A stretch of DNA of 21,387 nucleotides, taken from positions 1 through 21,387 of the forward strand of contig JAQUDY010000001.1 in NCBI GenBank assembly GCA_028685445.1, written 5' to 3'. Shown piece after piece: positions 14,629 to 21,387 of the stretch (positions are counted from its first letter, which is position 1; every line of letters begins with the position of its first letter). Origin of the DNA: Bacilli bacterium (GTDB lineage: Bacteria; Bacillota_I; Bacilli_A; RF39; UBA660). A model generated the notes under the pieces. It made no database searches. It was given only the letters and a program-made list of their open reading frames with translations, and was not told where the DNA came from. A program made the translations under genes and the position numbers.

Positions 14629-17151
14629 TTATTCTTTTGTCATTTCTTTTAATTTATTTAATATACTTAATGCTTCAATTGGGGTAATATTAAGCGGGTC
14701 AATTGTTTTTAACATCACTTTAATTTCATCATTTGAAGGAAGCATAAATGAAATTTGTTCTTCTTGTTTAACTTTTTTAGGTTTATTTTCATATGAATTT
14801 AAAATTTCAGTAGCTCTATTGATTATTTCTTTTGGCATTTTCGCAAGTGATGCTACATGAACACCATAACTTTTATCTATTGCACCTTCTTTTATTTTAT
14901 GTAAAAAAGTAAGTTTTCCATTTTCTTCTGTTGCGCTAACATGTATGTTTTTAATATTAGGCAATCTATTACTCAAGTCTGTTAATTCATGGTAATGGGT
15001 GCTAAATAAAGTTTTACATCTTATATTTTTATTTATATACTCTAAAATAGCTTCAGCAATACTCATTCCATCATATGTTGCAGTTCCTCGTCCTAATTCA
15101 TCAAATAAAATTAAACTATCCTTAGTAGCATTTACAACAGCATTACGCGCTTCTAACATTTCAACCATAAATGTAGATTCCCCACTTACTAAATCATCTG
15201 ATGCTCCTATTCTAGTGAAGATTTGATCAAAAATTGGCAAGTTAGCTTGATCCGCTGGAACAAAAGATCCAATTTGGGCTAAAATGATTATAATAGCAAG
15301 TTGTCTCATATAAGTACTTTTACCGCTCATATTAGGTCCTGTTATTAAAAGTGTACTAATATCATTATTAATTACGCAGTGATTTTTAACATATTCTGTA
15401 TCTCCAACAATTGATACTACAGGATGAAAACCATTCTGAATATCTACAATATTTTTATCATTAAATGTTGGCCTAATAAATTTATGACTTTCACTTACAA
15501 CTGATAATGATACAATAGCATCTAAATATCCTATTATACTAGCTGTTTCTTTAATTAAAATTATATTATCTTTTAAGATGTTTTTTATTTTTATAAATAA
15601 ATCATATTCTAATTCAACAATTTTTTCTTCAGCATTTAATACTAAAGCTTCTTTTTCTTTCAACTTAGGCGTTATATATCTTTCTGCTGAAGTAAGCGTT
15701 TGTCTTCTTTCCCAGCCATATTCTGGTTTTACTTTATCTATGTTGCTTTTTGTTACTTCTATATAGTATCCAAAAACTTTATTAAAACCAACTTTCAAAT
15801 TTTGAATACCTGTTTTTTCTTTTTCTTCTTTTTCTAAAGAAGAAATAAAGTCTTTTCCTCCACGCCTAATCTTTTTTAATTCATCTAATTCTTTATTATA
15901 TCCATCTTTTATAATATAGCCTTCTTTTATAGTTATAGGTGGATCTTCATGTATTCCTTTTTCTAATAAATTATATAGCTCATCATGTGTCTTTATTTCT
16001 AAGTTTAAGTTTAATTTATTTATAATTTTTTTAATATTAGGAAGAACTTTTAATGATTTCTTAATTTGTAATACATCCCTTGCATTAAGTGAACCAGTAA
16101 CTACTTTCCCACACAATCTCTCTAAATCGTATATTTCAAATAATAATTCTTGTAACTCTGATCTCAAAATAAATTCGTTGTTAAATATCTCTATATAATC
16201 TAATCTTTTTTCTATTTCTTCTTTTGTTTTTAAAGGGTTCATTAAAAAATCTTTTAATGTTCTTGATCCCATTGAAGTTTTGCATTTATCTATTAACCAA
16301 ATTAAACTATATTGTCTTTCTTTTAATCTTAAAGTCTCAAAAAGCTCTAAATTTCTGATAGTATGGCTATCCATTTTTAAGTAATTCTTATTATTTTTAA
16401 TAATAATCTCACTGAAATGCATCACTTCTTTTAATTGAGTCGAGACTAAATAATAAAATAAATGTCTTATTCCTTTTTTTACAACATCTGGAGTAGATTT
16501 ATTTATTAAACTTATTTCTTCTGTATATAATTTATCATTAATTGTAATATTAATATAATAATTATTTTTAAATATATTTAAAATTTCTAAATTAAAATTG
16601 GATTCTAAGATAATCTCTTTTAAATTTAAATTTACTACTCTATTTAATAGTTCGTCTTTATCATGATTTATTAACTCACTATAAATGTTTCCCGTTGAAA
16701 TATCAGCATATGTTAAAAGATAAGCGTAATCATAATCAATAATACTTCCTAAATAGTTAAAGTCTGAGGAATCTAAAAATTCTAAATCTACCATAGTGCC
16801 TTTACTAATAACTTGAGTAACTTCTCTTTTAACCATACCTTTAGCATGCTTTGCATCTTCTACTTGATCACATATAGCTACTTTATAGCCTTTATTAATT
16901 AATTTTTCAATATAAACTTTTACTGAATGATGTGGAACTCCAGCCATAGGAATCCGTTCTTTTAGACCAGCTGATTTTCCAGTTAAAGTTAATTCTAACT
17001 CACGTGAAGCGTTTAGAGCATCTTCAAAAAACAACTCAAAGAAATCGCCTACTCGGTAAAACAAAAATTCTTCTTTATATTTTTCCTTAATATTATAGTA
17101 TTGTTGCATCATTGGGCTTAATTCATTATAATCAACATCTGTTCTTTTCAT
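14629..17151 (-). CDS. mutS: DNA mismatch repair protein MutS
   Basis: An 840-aa MutS, normal length. It binds mismatches and recruits MutL in an ATP-dependent way. The N-terminal mismatch-reading motif appears as FLFYRVGDFFELF, followed by AGVPHHSVKVYIEKL and the lever/core domains. The ATPase has Walker A GPNMSGKST (about 605-613), DDLVSGESTFMVEM, Walker B LILFDELGRGT and FSTHYHEL. The C-terminus ends with the helix-turn-helix-like NITPIEALSILNKLKE. An upstream in-frame GTG (17160) overlaps the Shine-Dalgarno AGGTG, so the ATG at 17151, six bases after it, is chosen. No mutL is adjacent in the window. It is probably monocistronic, ending at the tandem hairpins. Confidence 0.97.
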   Translation of the reverse strand: MKRTDVDYNELSPMMQQYYNIKEKYKEEFLFYRVGDFFELFFEDALNASRELELTLTGKSAGLKERIPMAGVPHHSVKVYIEKLINKGYKVAICDQVEDAKHAKGMVKREVTQVISKGTMVDLEFLDSSDFNYLGSIIDYDYAYLLTYADISTGNIYSELINHDKDELLNRVVNLNLKEIILESNFNLEILNIFKNNYYINITINDKLYTEEISLINKSTPDVVKKGIRHLFYYLVSTQLKEVMHFSEIIIKNNKNYLKMDSHTIRNLELFETLRLKERQYSLIWLIDKCKTSMGSRTLKDFLMNPLKTKEEIEKRLDYIEIFNNEFILRSELQELLFEIYDLERLCGKVVTGSLNARDVLQIKKSLKVLPNIKKIINKLNLNLEIKTHDELYNLLEKGIHEDPPITIKEGYIIKDGYNKELDELKKIRRGGKDFISSLEKEEKEKTGIQNLKVGFNKVFGYYIEVTKSNIDKVKPEYGWERRQTLTSAERYITPKLKEKEALVLNAEEKIVELEYDLFIKIKNILKDNIILIKETASIIGYLDAIVSLSVVSESHKFIRPTFNDKNIVDIQNGFHPVVSIVGDTEYVKNHCVINNDISTLLITGPNMSGKSTYMRQLAIIIILAQIGSFVPADQANLPIFDQIFTRIGASDDLVSGESTFMVEMLEARNAVVNATKDSLILFDELGRGTATYDGMSIAEAILEYINKNIRCKTLFSTHYHELTDLSNRLPNIKNIHVSATEENGKLTFLHKIKEGAIDKSYGVHVASLAKMPKEIINRATEILNSYENKPKKVKQEEQISFMLPSNDEIKVMLKTIDPLNITPIEALSILNKLKEMTKE

Positions 17152-17168
17152 ATAAAACACCTATAAAT

Positions 17169-17177
17169 AGTATATCA
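17169..17177 (-). promoter_or_regulatory. mutS promoter, extended -10
   Basis: Minus-strand TGATATACT (17177-17169) is an extended -10, predicting a start near 17162, just upstream of the mutS Shine-Dalgarno. It lies directly after the zeta operon terminator. Confidence 0.5.
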
Positions 17178-17184
17178 TAAAAAT

Positions 17185-17212
17185 AATAACCAATAAATTT
17201 TTATTGGTTATT
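17185..17212 (-). terminator. Terminator of the zeta operon
   Basis: AATAACCAATAA (17185-17196) and TTATTGGTTATT (17201-17212) form a 12-bp stem with a 4-nt loop, followed on the minus strand by ATTTTTATG. It overlaps the zeta gene stop. Confidence 0.75.
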
Positions 17213-18053
17213 TAATTATATTTTTTACTTCTTCTTCTAAAGATTTAAAGTCTTCCACACATTCACGGCTAGATATATGATTATTTAATAGATTTTGAAT
17301 TCTAAATAATTCTTCTTTAATATATTTTAATTCTTCTATGGTAAAAGGATAATCTTTACTTTTTAGATAAAAATCTTTAAAAGAATTAATGTTTTTAGGT
17401 ATAGCTATTTTTTCAATGCTTTCAGTTCCTCTACGGTAAAACTCAAGATTACTTAAACCCTGTTTTTGAATTGCTTCGATAGTATTAGGTAAATTATTAC
17501 ATGTTTCGTCATGACGAGCTTTTGAACTATATCTAGGCGCTACACCTGAAGATTTAGACAGTGATAGTGCATCAAAATATCTTTGAAATAACCCTAACGC
17601 ACTTTCTAACTCAGAGACCACCATAACTTTTACTTTAATCTCATAACCGTTTTGGTGAAATAACTCTATAGTTTGTAAAATATTTTTATCCCTTAAAGTG
17701 TTTTCTAATATTACATTATATTTTAATTCTCTTGCTTTTCTAATAGCCCAAATTGACCATCTGGCACAATCTAAATGAGTATATTTAGAAGCATCTGCTC
17801 CATAGTTTTTAAAAAGTTCTGCATAACTCGGATGAAAACGTCTTAATAAATCTCCATCAACTGAAATATAATTATTGTTTAATATTTCTTTTGAATAAGA
17901 AACTAAAGCGGTTTTCCCGGATCCCGGTTGACCACCTACCATAAAAAAATTAGGATTAGCTACTGGTTTTGCTGTTGCAAATAAATATGGAACTATAGTT
18001 GTTTCAAATATTTCTGTAGCAACATCCCTGCTTAATTCATATTTTTTTTCCAT
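17208..18053 (-). CDS. Zeta-toxin family kinase
   Basis: A 281-aa P-loop kinase of the zeta/PezT toxin family; characterised members phosphorylate UDP-N-acetylglucosamine and block wall synthesis. Walker A is GGQPGSGKT (40-48), followed by NYISVDGDLLRRFHPSY with the expected catalytic Asp66, DASKYTHLDCARW, and ENTLRD (E117, R121). A C-terminal helical extension (about 220-281) is lysine/glutamate rich. A TTG 12 bases upstream is in frame, but the ATG at 18053 overlaps the preceding stop as TAATG, the coupling used elsewhere here. All key residues are intact, so the toxin is probably active. It is last in a four-gene operon beside mutS, not in the accessory island. Confidence 0.9.
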   Translation of the reverse strand: MEKKYELSRDVATEIFETTIVPYLFATAKPVANPNFFMVGGQPGSGKTALVSYSKEILNNNYISVDGDLLRRFHPSYAELFKNYGADASKYTHLDCARWSIWAIRKARELKYNVILENTLRDKNILQTIELFHQNGYEIKVKVMVVSELESALGLFQRYFDALSLSKSSGVAPRYSSKARHDETCNNLPNTIEAIQKQGLSNLEFYRRGTESIEKIAIPKNINSFKDFYLKSKDYPFTIEELKYIKEELFRIQNLLNNHISSRECVEDFKSLEEEVKNIIK

Positions 18054-18280
18054 TACATATTCCAATCTATATTAGATAAATCAAATATTTTTCTTCTTAT
18101 TTTTTTATCTAATAAATTATTACTTAATAGTTTTAACTCTTCAAGCTCTGCTAAGTATTTTTTAACTACTGTTTTATCATTGTTATTTTTAATTTCGGTA
18201 AACTTTCTTACAATTAAATCTTCAATTATTACATTGGCTAATTCTATTTCTCTGTAGAAGTTACATCTTTGCTCTAACAT
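18053..18280 (-). CDS. Putative zeta antitoxin, 75 aa
   Basis: A 75-aa helical protein with no family I can name from sequence. It has acidic and basic stretches and FREIELAN-like residues near the N-terminus. Its size, position directly before the zeta kinase and one-base TAATG overlap match an epsilon-type antitoxin, typically a small helical protein that blocks the ATP site of zeta. The ATG at 18280 has AAGGTGA six bases upstream, lying in the end of the preceding gene. Assignment is by context; without it the zeta kinase would be unguarded. Confidence 0.65.
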   Translation of the reverse strand: MLEQRCNFYREIELANVIIEDLIVRKFTEIKNNNDKTVVKKYLAELEELKLLSNNLLDKKIRRKIFDLSNIDWNM

Positions 18281-18281
18281 T

Positions 18282-19232
18282 TTAACTCACCTTAAATCTA
18301 TTAGTTTTATAATCTTGGTTTAATACATTTGCTAAATCTATTTTATCTAACTTAGTTCCTTCTTGATTATAGACTTCAACTATATTATTAAGAAAATCTG
18401 TATGATCTTCATATATTTGATTAAGATCATCTATTTTAATTTGATATCTTCTATCTAACTCAAGCGGATTATCATAGTTATAATTTAAGTTGTTTTCTAA
18501 ATCTAGCATTATAATATTCTTATTATTAATTAAGCTATTATAAACTTTTACTTCTGTAGAAGTTAAAAAACTTTTTTCTTCTTCAGTTAGTTCTTTAACA
18601 AAAAAATATTTTTTATTTTTTATTTGAAAAATGTTTTTATACTCTTCTTCAAGTTCTACTAAATATTCTTGATTATTATTTATAATTTCTTCATTATTTG
18701 TTTTTACATATAAATCAGAACCTAATCTACTTCTATTTAAAGTTTTTCTTCTTTCAGAGAGCTTATCTCCTATAGTTATTACACTATGTCTTTCTGATAA
18801 AAATAATTTTTCATTATCAATGCTACTAGGTAGTAATACTACGATATTGTAATCTTTTTTGAATAAGTTTTTTTTGTTTTTTAATACTTCTAATTCTAAT
18901 AATTTGATATTTCTAGGTTCAAAGTTTTCTATTACTTCATAATAAGTTCCATTTTCTAATTTTTGATAAGCTAATATATCGACATTAGTAAAGTCATATT
19001 TTTTGATATCATTATTATTTATTTCTATAATTAATTCTTTACCACAAGATTTTAGATCTGTATTATAACCTTCTAAATCATGTTTTTTAAAATTGCCTAA
19101 AGAATATATTGGCATAATCTGAAAAGTTCCTCTTTCTGATTCACTTTTTATATACAGATCTTTATCTAATAAAGAAAAATCACGGAAAATAACTTTTTTC
19201 GCATCTGTAAATGAAAGATAGTTTTTTTTCAT
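18282..19232 (-). CDS. Unknown 316-aa protein in the zeta operon
   Basis: No family was recognised in this soluble-looking 316-aa protein. It begins MKKNYLSFTDAKKVIFRDF. Residues 1-170 look like an alpha/beta or beta-rich domain (GTFQIMPIYSLGNF, YNIVVLLPSS). A region rich in Glu, Lys and Asn follows (EELTEEEKSFLTSTEVKVY, LDRRYQIKIDDLNQIYEDH). No signal peptide or membrane segment is seen. Its ATG shares a base with the YlbL-like gene's stop, with GGAGG upstream, and its stop is one base before the putative antitoxin. It is thus tightly coupled to both the protease and the toxin pair. It may be a third component of the toxin module or an unrelated core gene. Confidence 0.75.
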   Translation of the reverse strand: MKKNYLSFTDAKKVIFRDFSLLDKDLYIKSESERGTFQIMPIYSLGNFKKHDLEGYNTDLKSCGKELIIEINNNDIKKYDFTNVDILAYQKLENGTYYEVIENFEPRNIKLLELEVLKNKKNLFKKDYNIVVLLPSSIDNEKLFLSERHSVITIGDKLSERRKTLNRSRLGSDLYVKTNNEEIINNNQEYLVELEEEYKNIFQIKNKKYFFVKELTEEEKSFLTSTEVKVYNSLINNKNIIMLDLENNLNYNYDNPLELDRRYQIKIDDLNQIYEDHTDFLNNIVEVYNQEGTKLDKIDLANVLNQDYKTNRFKVS

Positions 19233-20257
19233 TATTTTGCCTCCATTTTTTCAAGAACATTTAAAGCCTCTTCAAAAGATGAAACTCCTTTAATAATTAT
19301 ATCATATTTCTTTTCTTTCGCAAAAGCTATAGCTTCATTGTAATTTTCTTTAGGTACTATAAATAGATCTGCTTTGTCTTTTACAGCCCCAGCTAATTTA
19401 TATTTTATTCCTCCAATTTCACCAACTGAACCATCTAGTTCGATTGTGCCTGTTCCAACTATTTTATTACCTTTTGTTATATCTTCTTTTACTAAAAGGT
19501 CATAGATAGCTAAACTTAGTAATAGTCCTCCACTAGGTCCACTTTCTGATGTTTTTGAATCTATAGTTACTTTTATATCAGATTCAAGTTCGTAAATTGA
19601 AATAGCAGATAACCCTATTAAAAGTTTATCTTTTTCTTTAAATATTTTTGTTTTAATTTCCAATTCTCTTGAATCACGTTTTATAGTTAACAGAATCTCA
19701 TCATTTTCATTTTTTGAATTAATATACTCTATCATGGCATTTATATCACTATACTCAAAATTATCATAAAATAATATCTCATCACCAATTTTTAAATCCC
19801 CAGTACATTTATTATCAACATAAATAATGCTGCTTTTTTTATTTTTAATAGTAAAAGGAACTTCACTTTTTTGATAAGCAATATATCGCGCATTACTTAT
19901 TGATTCTTCATAATATAAACGGTCTCTTTTTAGAGAGTCATTTATAGTTTCCGTATCATTATATGTTATGTTTTCGTTTTTTACTAATTCCCATGAAGGA
20001 TGAATTTTTGCAATTAAATAAAATGGCAATTTTCCTTTAACCATTCCTACATATGCCATATTAAAAGAACCTAAGGATTTTGTAAATTCCTCATTACTAT
20101 GGAGTCTTTTACTTACATTTATACTTCCTCCTGGTTTATAGATGCTGTAATTAGTTTCTATATTAAAAGAAATCAAAAGTATTGATAAAAAAATTAAAAA
20201 TAATAAATTATATTTAATATATTCTTTAATTTTTTCATAAAGTTTATAATGTAACAT
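19232..20257 (-). CDS. YlbL-like PDZ/Lon-type membrane protease
   Basis: A 341-aa membrane-anchored protease: one N-terminal membrane helix (about 14-31), an extracytoplasmic PDZ domain (about 130-215, GDLKIGDEILFYDNFEYSDIN) and a C-terminal Lon proteolytic domain. The Ser/Lys dyad is intact: S242 in SGPSGGLL and K285 in GGIKYKL, 43 residues apart as in Lon. This is the YlbL family of Bacillota, implicated in Bacillus in degrading a cell-division inhibitor after DNA damage. The start at 20257 has an AAAGGCGG Shine-Dalgarno. It heads the operon that continues into the 316-aa gene and the zeta pair, and is divergent from the YlbJ-like gene; in Bacillus ylbJ and ylbL are near neighbours. Confidence 0.9.
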   Translation of the reverse strand: MLHYKLYEKIKEYIKYNLLFLIFLSILLISFNIETNYSIYKPGGSINVSKRLHSNEEFTKSLGSFNMAYVGMVKGKLPFYLIAKIHPSWELVKNENITYNDTETINDSLKRDRLYYEESISNARYIAYQKSEVPFTIKNKKSSIIYVDNKCTGDLKIGDEILFYDNFEYSDINAMIEYINSKNENDEILLTIKRDSRELEIKTKIFKEKDKLLIGLSAISIYELESDIKVTIDSKTSESGPSGGLLLSLAIYDLLVKEDITKGNKIVGTGTIELDGSVGEIGGIKYKLAGAVKDKADLFIVPKENYNEAIAFAKEKKYDIIIKGVSSFEEALNVLEKMEAK

Positions 20258-20277
20258 GAAGACCGCCTTTCTTTTAA

Positions 20278-20286
20278 ATTATAGCA
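20278..20286 (-). promoter_or_regulatory. Promoter of the YlbL-zeta operon
   Basis: Minus-strand TGCTATAAT (20286-20278) is an extended -10, predicting a start near 20271, 14 nt before the YlbL-like ATG. A possible plus-strand TATAAT for the divergent gene lies at 20245-20250, inside the YlbL-like coding start, so the two promoters may overlap. Confidence 0.55.
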
Positions 20287-20301
20287 AATGCAGGGAGGAT
20301 T

Positions 20302-21171
20302 ATGATAAAGTTTTTTAAAAAAGTGTCAATAATTTTACTTATCATATTAATAATATATAAAAGACCAATAATAACAGAAGGTATTATAGATGCTATTAAT
20401 ATATGGGTCACAAATATATTCCCTTCTTTATTTCCGATTTTGATATTAAGTGATTTAATAATTAGTACTGATTTAATTAATACTATAACAAACTTAATAG
20501 GACCATTATTTTCAAGAATATTCAATGTTAGTAAATATGGTTCATATGTTTTTGTTATGAGTCTTTTAAGCGGTTGCCCTAGTAATGCTAAATATATTAA
20601 AGATTTACTAGATCACAAACTTATAAATAAAGAAGAAGGAATTAAAATTTTATCTATGTCTCTTCTTTATAATCCTGTACTAATTTTAAGCATTACTCCT
20701 TTTTTAAGTACTTATGATTCTTGTTTTATCATTATTTTAAATATTATTATTAATTTAATTATTGGCTTTATAAACAGAAAAGAAAAATGCGAATTTAATA
20801 ATTATTTAGATCTAAAGCCGCAAAATTTTAATTTAATAAATTCCATTTCTAAAACAATAGATACGTTGTTATTAGTTTTAGGTTCTCTTGTATTATTTAT
20901 TGCTTTATCTTCTTTAATAACTTTTGATCATCCTATATTAAATGGTATCTTTGAAATTACAAACGGAATTAAAGAAATTGCCAGTATAAATAATTATAAT
21001 CATCAGGTAATAATTACTGGCATTTTAATGTCTTTTGGAGGTTTCAGTATTCAAACTCAAATTAAGAGTATCTTAAAAGATTATGATCTTGATTATAGTT
21101 TGTTTTATGAATCTAGGATTATCCATTTATTGTTATTTATAATTTTACTCTATTTTAAAGTGGTATTTTAA
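20302..21171 (+). CDS. YlbJ-like sporulation membrane protein
   Basis: A 289-aa polytopic membrane protein with about eight hydrophobic segments and paired nucleoside-recognition (Gate-type) repeats. The first has MSLLSGCPSNAKYIKDLL, the second ITGILMSFGGFSIQTQIKSIL, both typical of YlbJ. In Bacillus, YlbJ is required for normal spore formation; its transported substrate, if any, is unknown. It is shorter than Bacillus YlbJ (about 400 aa). The start has a strong AGGGAGG Shine-Dalgarno five bases upstream. It is divergent from the YlbL-like operon and overlaps the converging gene at its 3' end by 27 bases. Confidence 0.85.
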   Translation: MIKFFKKVSIILLIILIIYKRPIITEGIIDAINIWVTNIFPSLFPILILSDLIISTDLINTITNLIGPLFSRIFNVSKYGSYVFVMSLLSGCPSNAKYIKDLLDHKLINKEEGIKILSMSLLYNPVLILSITPFLSTYDSCFIIILNIIINLIIGFINRKEKCEFNNYLDLKPQNFNLINSISKTIDTLLLVLGSLVLFIALSSLITFDHPILNGIFEITNGIKEIASINNYNHQVIITGILMSFGGFSIQTQIKSILKDYDLDYSLFYESRIIHLLLFIILLYFKVVF

Positions 21172-21387
21172 ATCATTTGTTAAACCATTAATTGAAAAAT
21201 TAATATTTTTGCTATAAACATAACTTAAATGGATTCCAAAATCTTCACCATTTTCATTTAATACTGGCAAATCAATCTTTAAAGCACAAGTATTTGGTCC
21301 ACAACTATTGCTGTATGTTGCAAAATCATTATAAAGATAAGGTGTTTCTCTTAATATTCTAACCTCTCCTCTTCGATAACCTACAAC
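21145..21387 (-). CDS. Unknown protein, C-terminal 80 residues
   Basis: An open reading frame enters from the right edge on the minus strand and ends at TAA (21147-21145). It gives 80 residues containing VVGYRRGEVRILRETPY, a SCGPNTC pair of cysteines and a beta-rich end (GIHLSYVYSKNINFSING). Codon use is like its neighbours and no stop interrupts it. The family was not recognised and the N-terminus is missing. It overlaps the 3' end of the YlbJ-like gene by 27 bases, a convergent arrangement. Confidence 0.6.
   Translation of the reverse strand, partial: VVGYRRGEVRILRETPYLYNDFATYSNSCGPNTCALKIDLPVLNENGEDFGIHLSYVYSKNINFSINGLTNDLKYHFKIE

Overview
This is an AT-rich chromosomal segment that uses the standard bacterial code (TGA is a stop, TGG encodes Trp). 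The gene content fits a low-GC, Gram-positive-type Bacillota member, perhaps close to the Erysipelotrichia/RF39-type lineages. The nusB-xseA-xseB-spoIVB order is a shortened form of the Bacillus arrangement. SpoIVB, a YlbJ-like protein and a YlbL-like protease point to an endospore-forming or recently spore-forming ancestor. The lineage is inferred, not proved.

Region 1 (about 1-8950) is accessory DNA, almost all on the minus strand. Reading in the direction of transcription, it holds: a 90-aa orphan; a large serine recombinase behind an unusual leader-peptide/terminator module; a strongly folded non-coding patch; a ribbon-helix-helix-like small protein with repeated upstream sites; a restriction-modification operon (HNH endonuclease, two beta-class amino-methyltransferases, then a HEPN-like protein); a possible small RNA; and an AbiE-type toxin-antitoxin pair whose toxin runs off the left edge. 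It reads as a mobile defence island, but its left end is not in the window.

Region 2 (about 8980-14630) is core genome: tRNA-His, a PAP2-like membrane phosphatase on the plus strand, the pssA-psd phosphatidylethanolamine pathway, spoIVB, and the tightly coupled nusB-xseA-xseB operon. Terminators are clear between units. One pair of tandem hairpins upstream of nusB shares an identical loop.

Region 3 (about 14630-21387) carries mutS, then a four-gene minus-strand operon (YlbL-like Ser/Lys protease, a 316-aa orphan, a 75-aa putative antitoxin and a zeta-toxin kinase), a divergent YlbJ-like membrane gene, and the 3' end of an unrecognised minus-strand gene.

The most striking structure is upstream of the recombinase. 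A good promoter and a strong Shine-Dalgarno (SD) drive a 20-codon ORF that ends inside a rho-independent terminator. The descending arm and U-tract of that terminator are also complementary to the recombinase's own SD. This looks like ribosome-dependent attenuation controlling a mobile-element recombinase.
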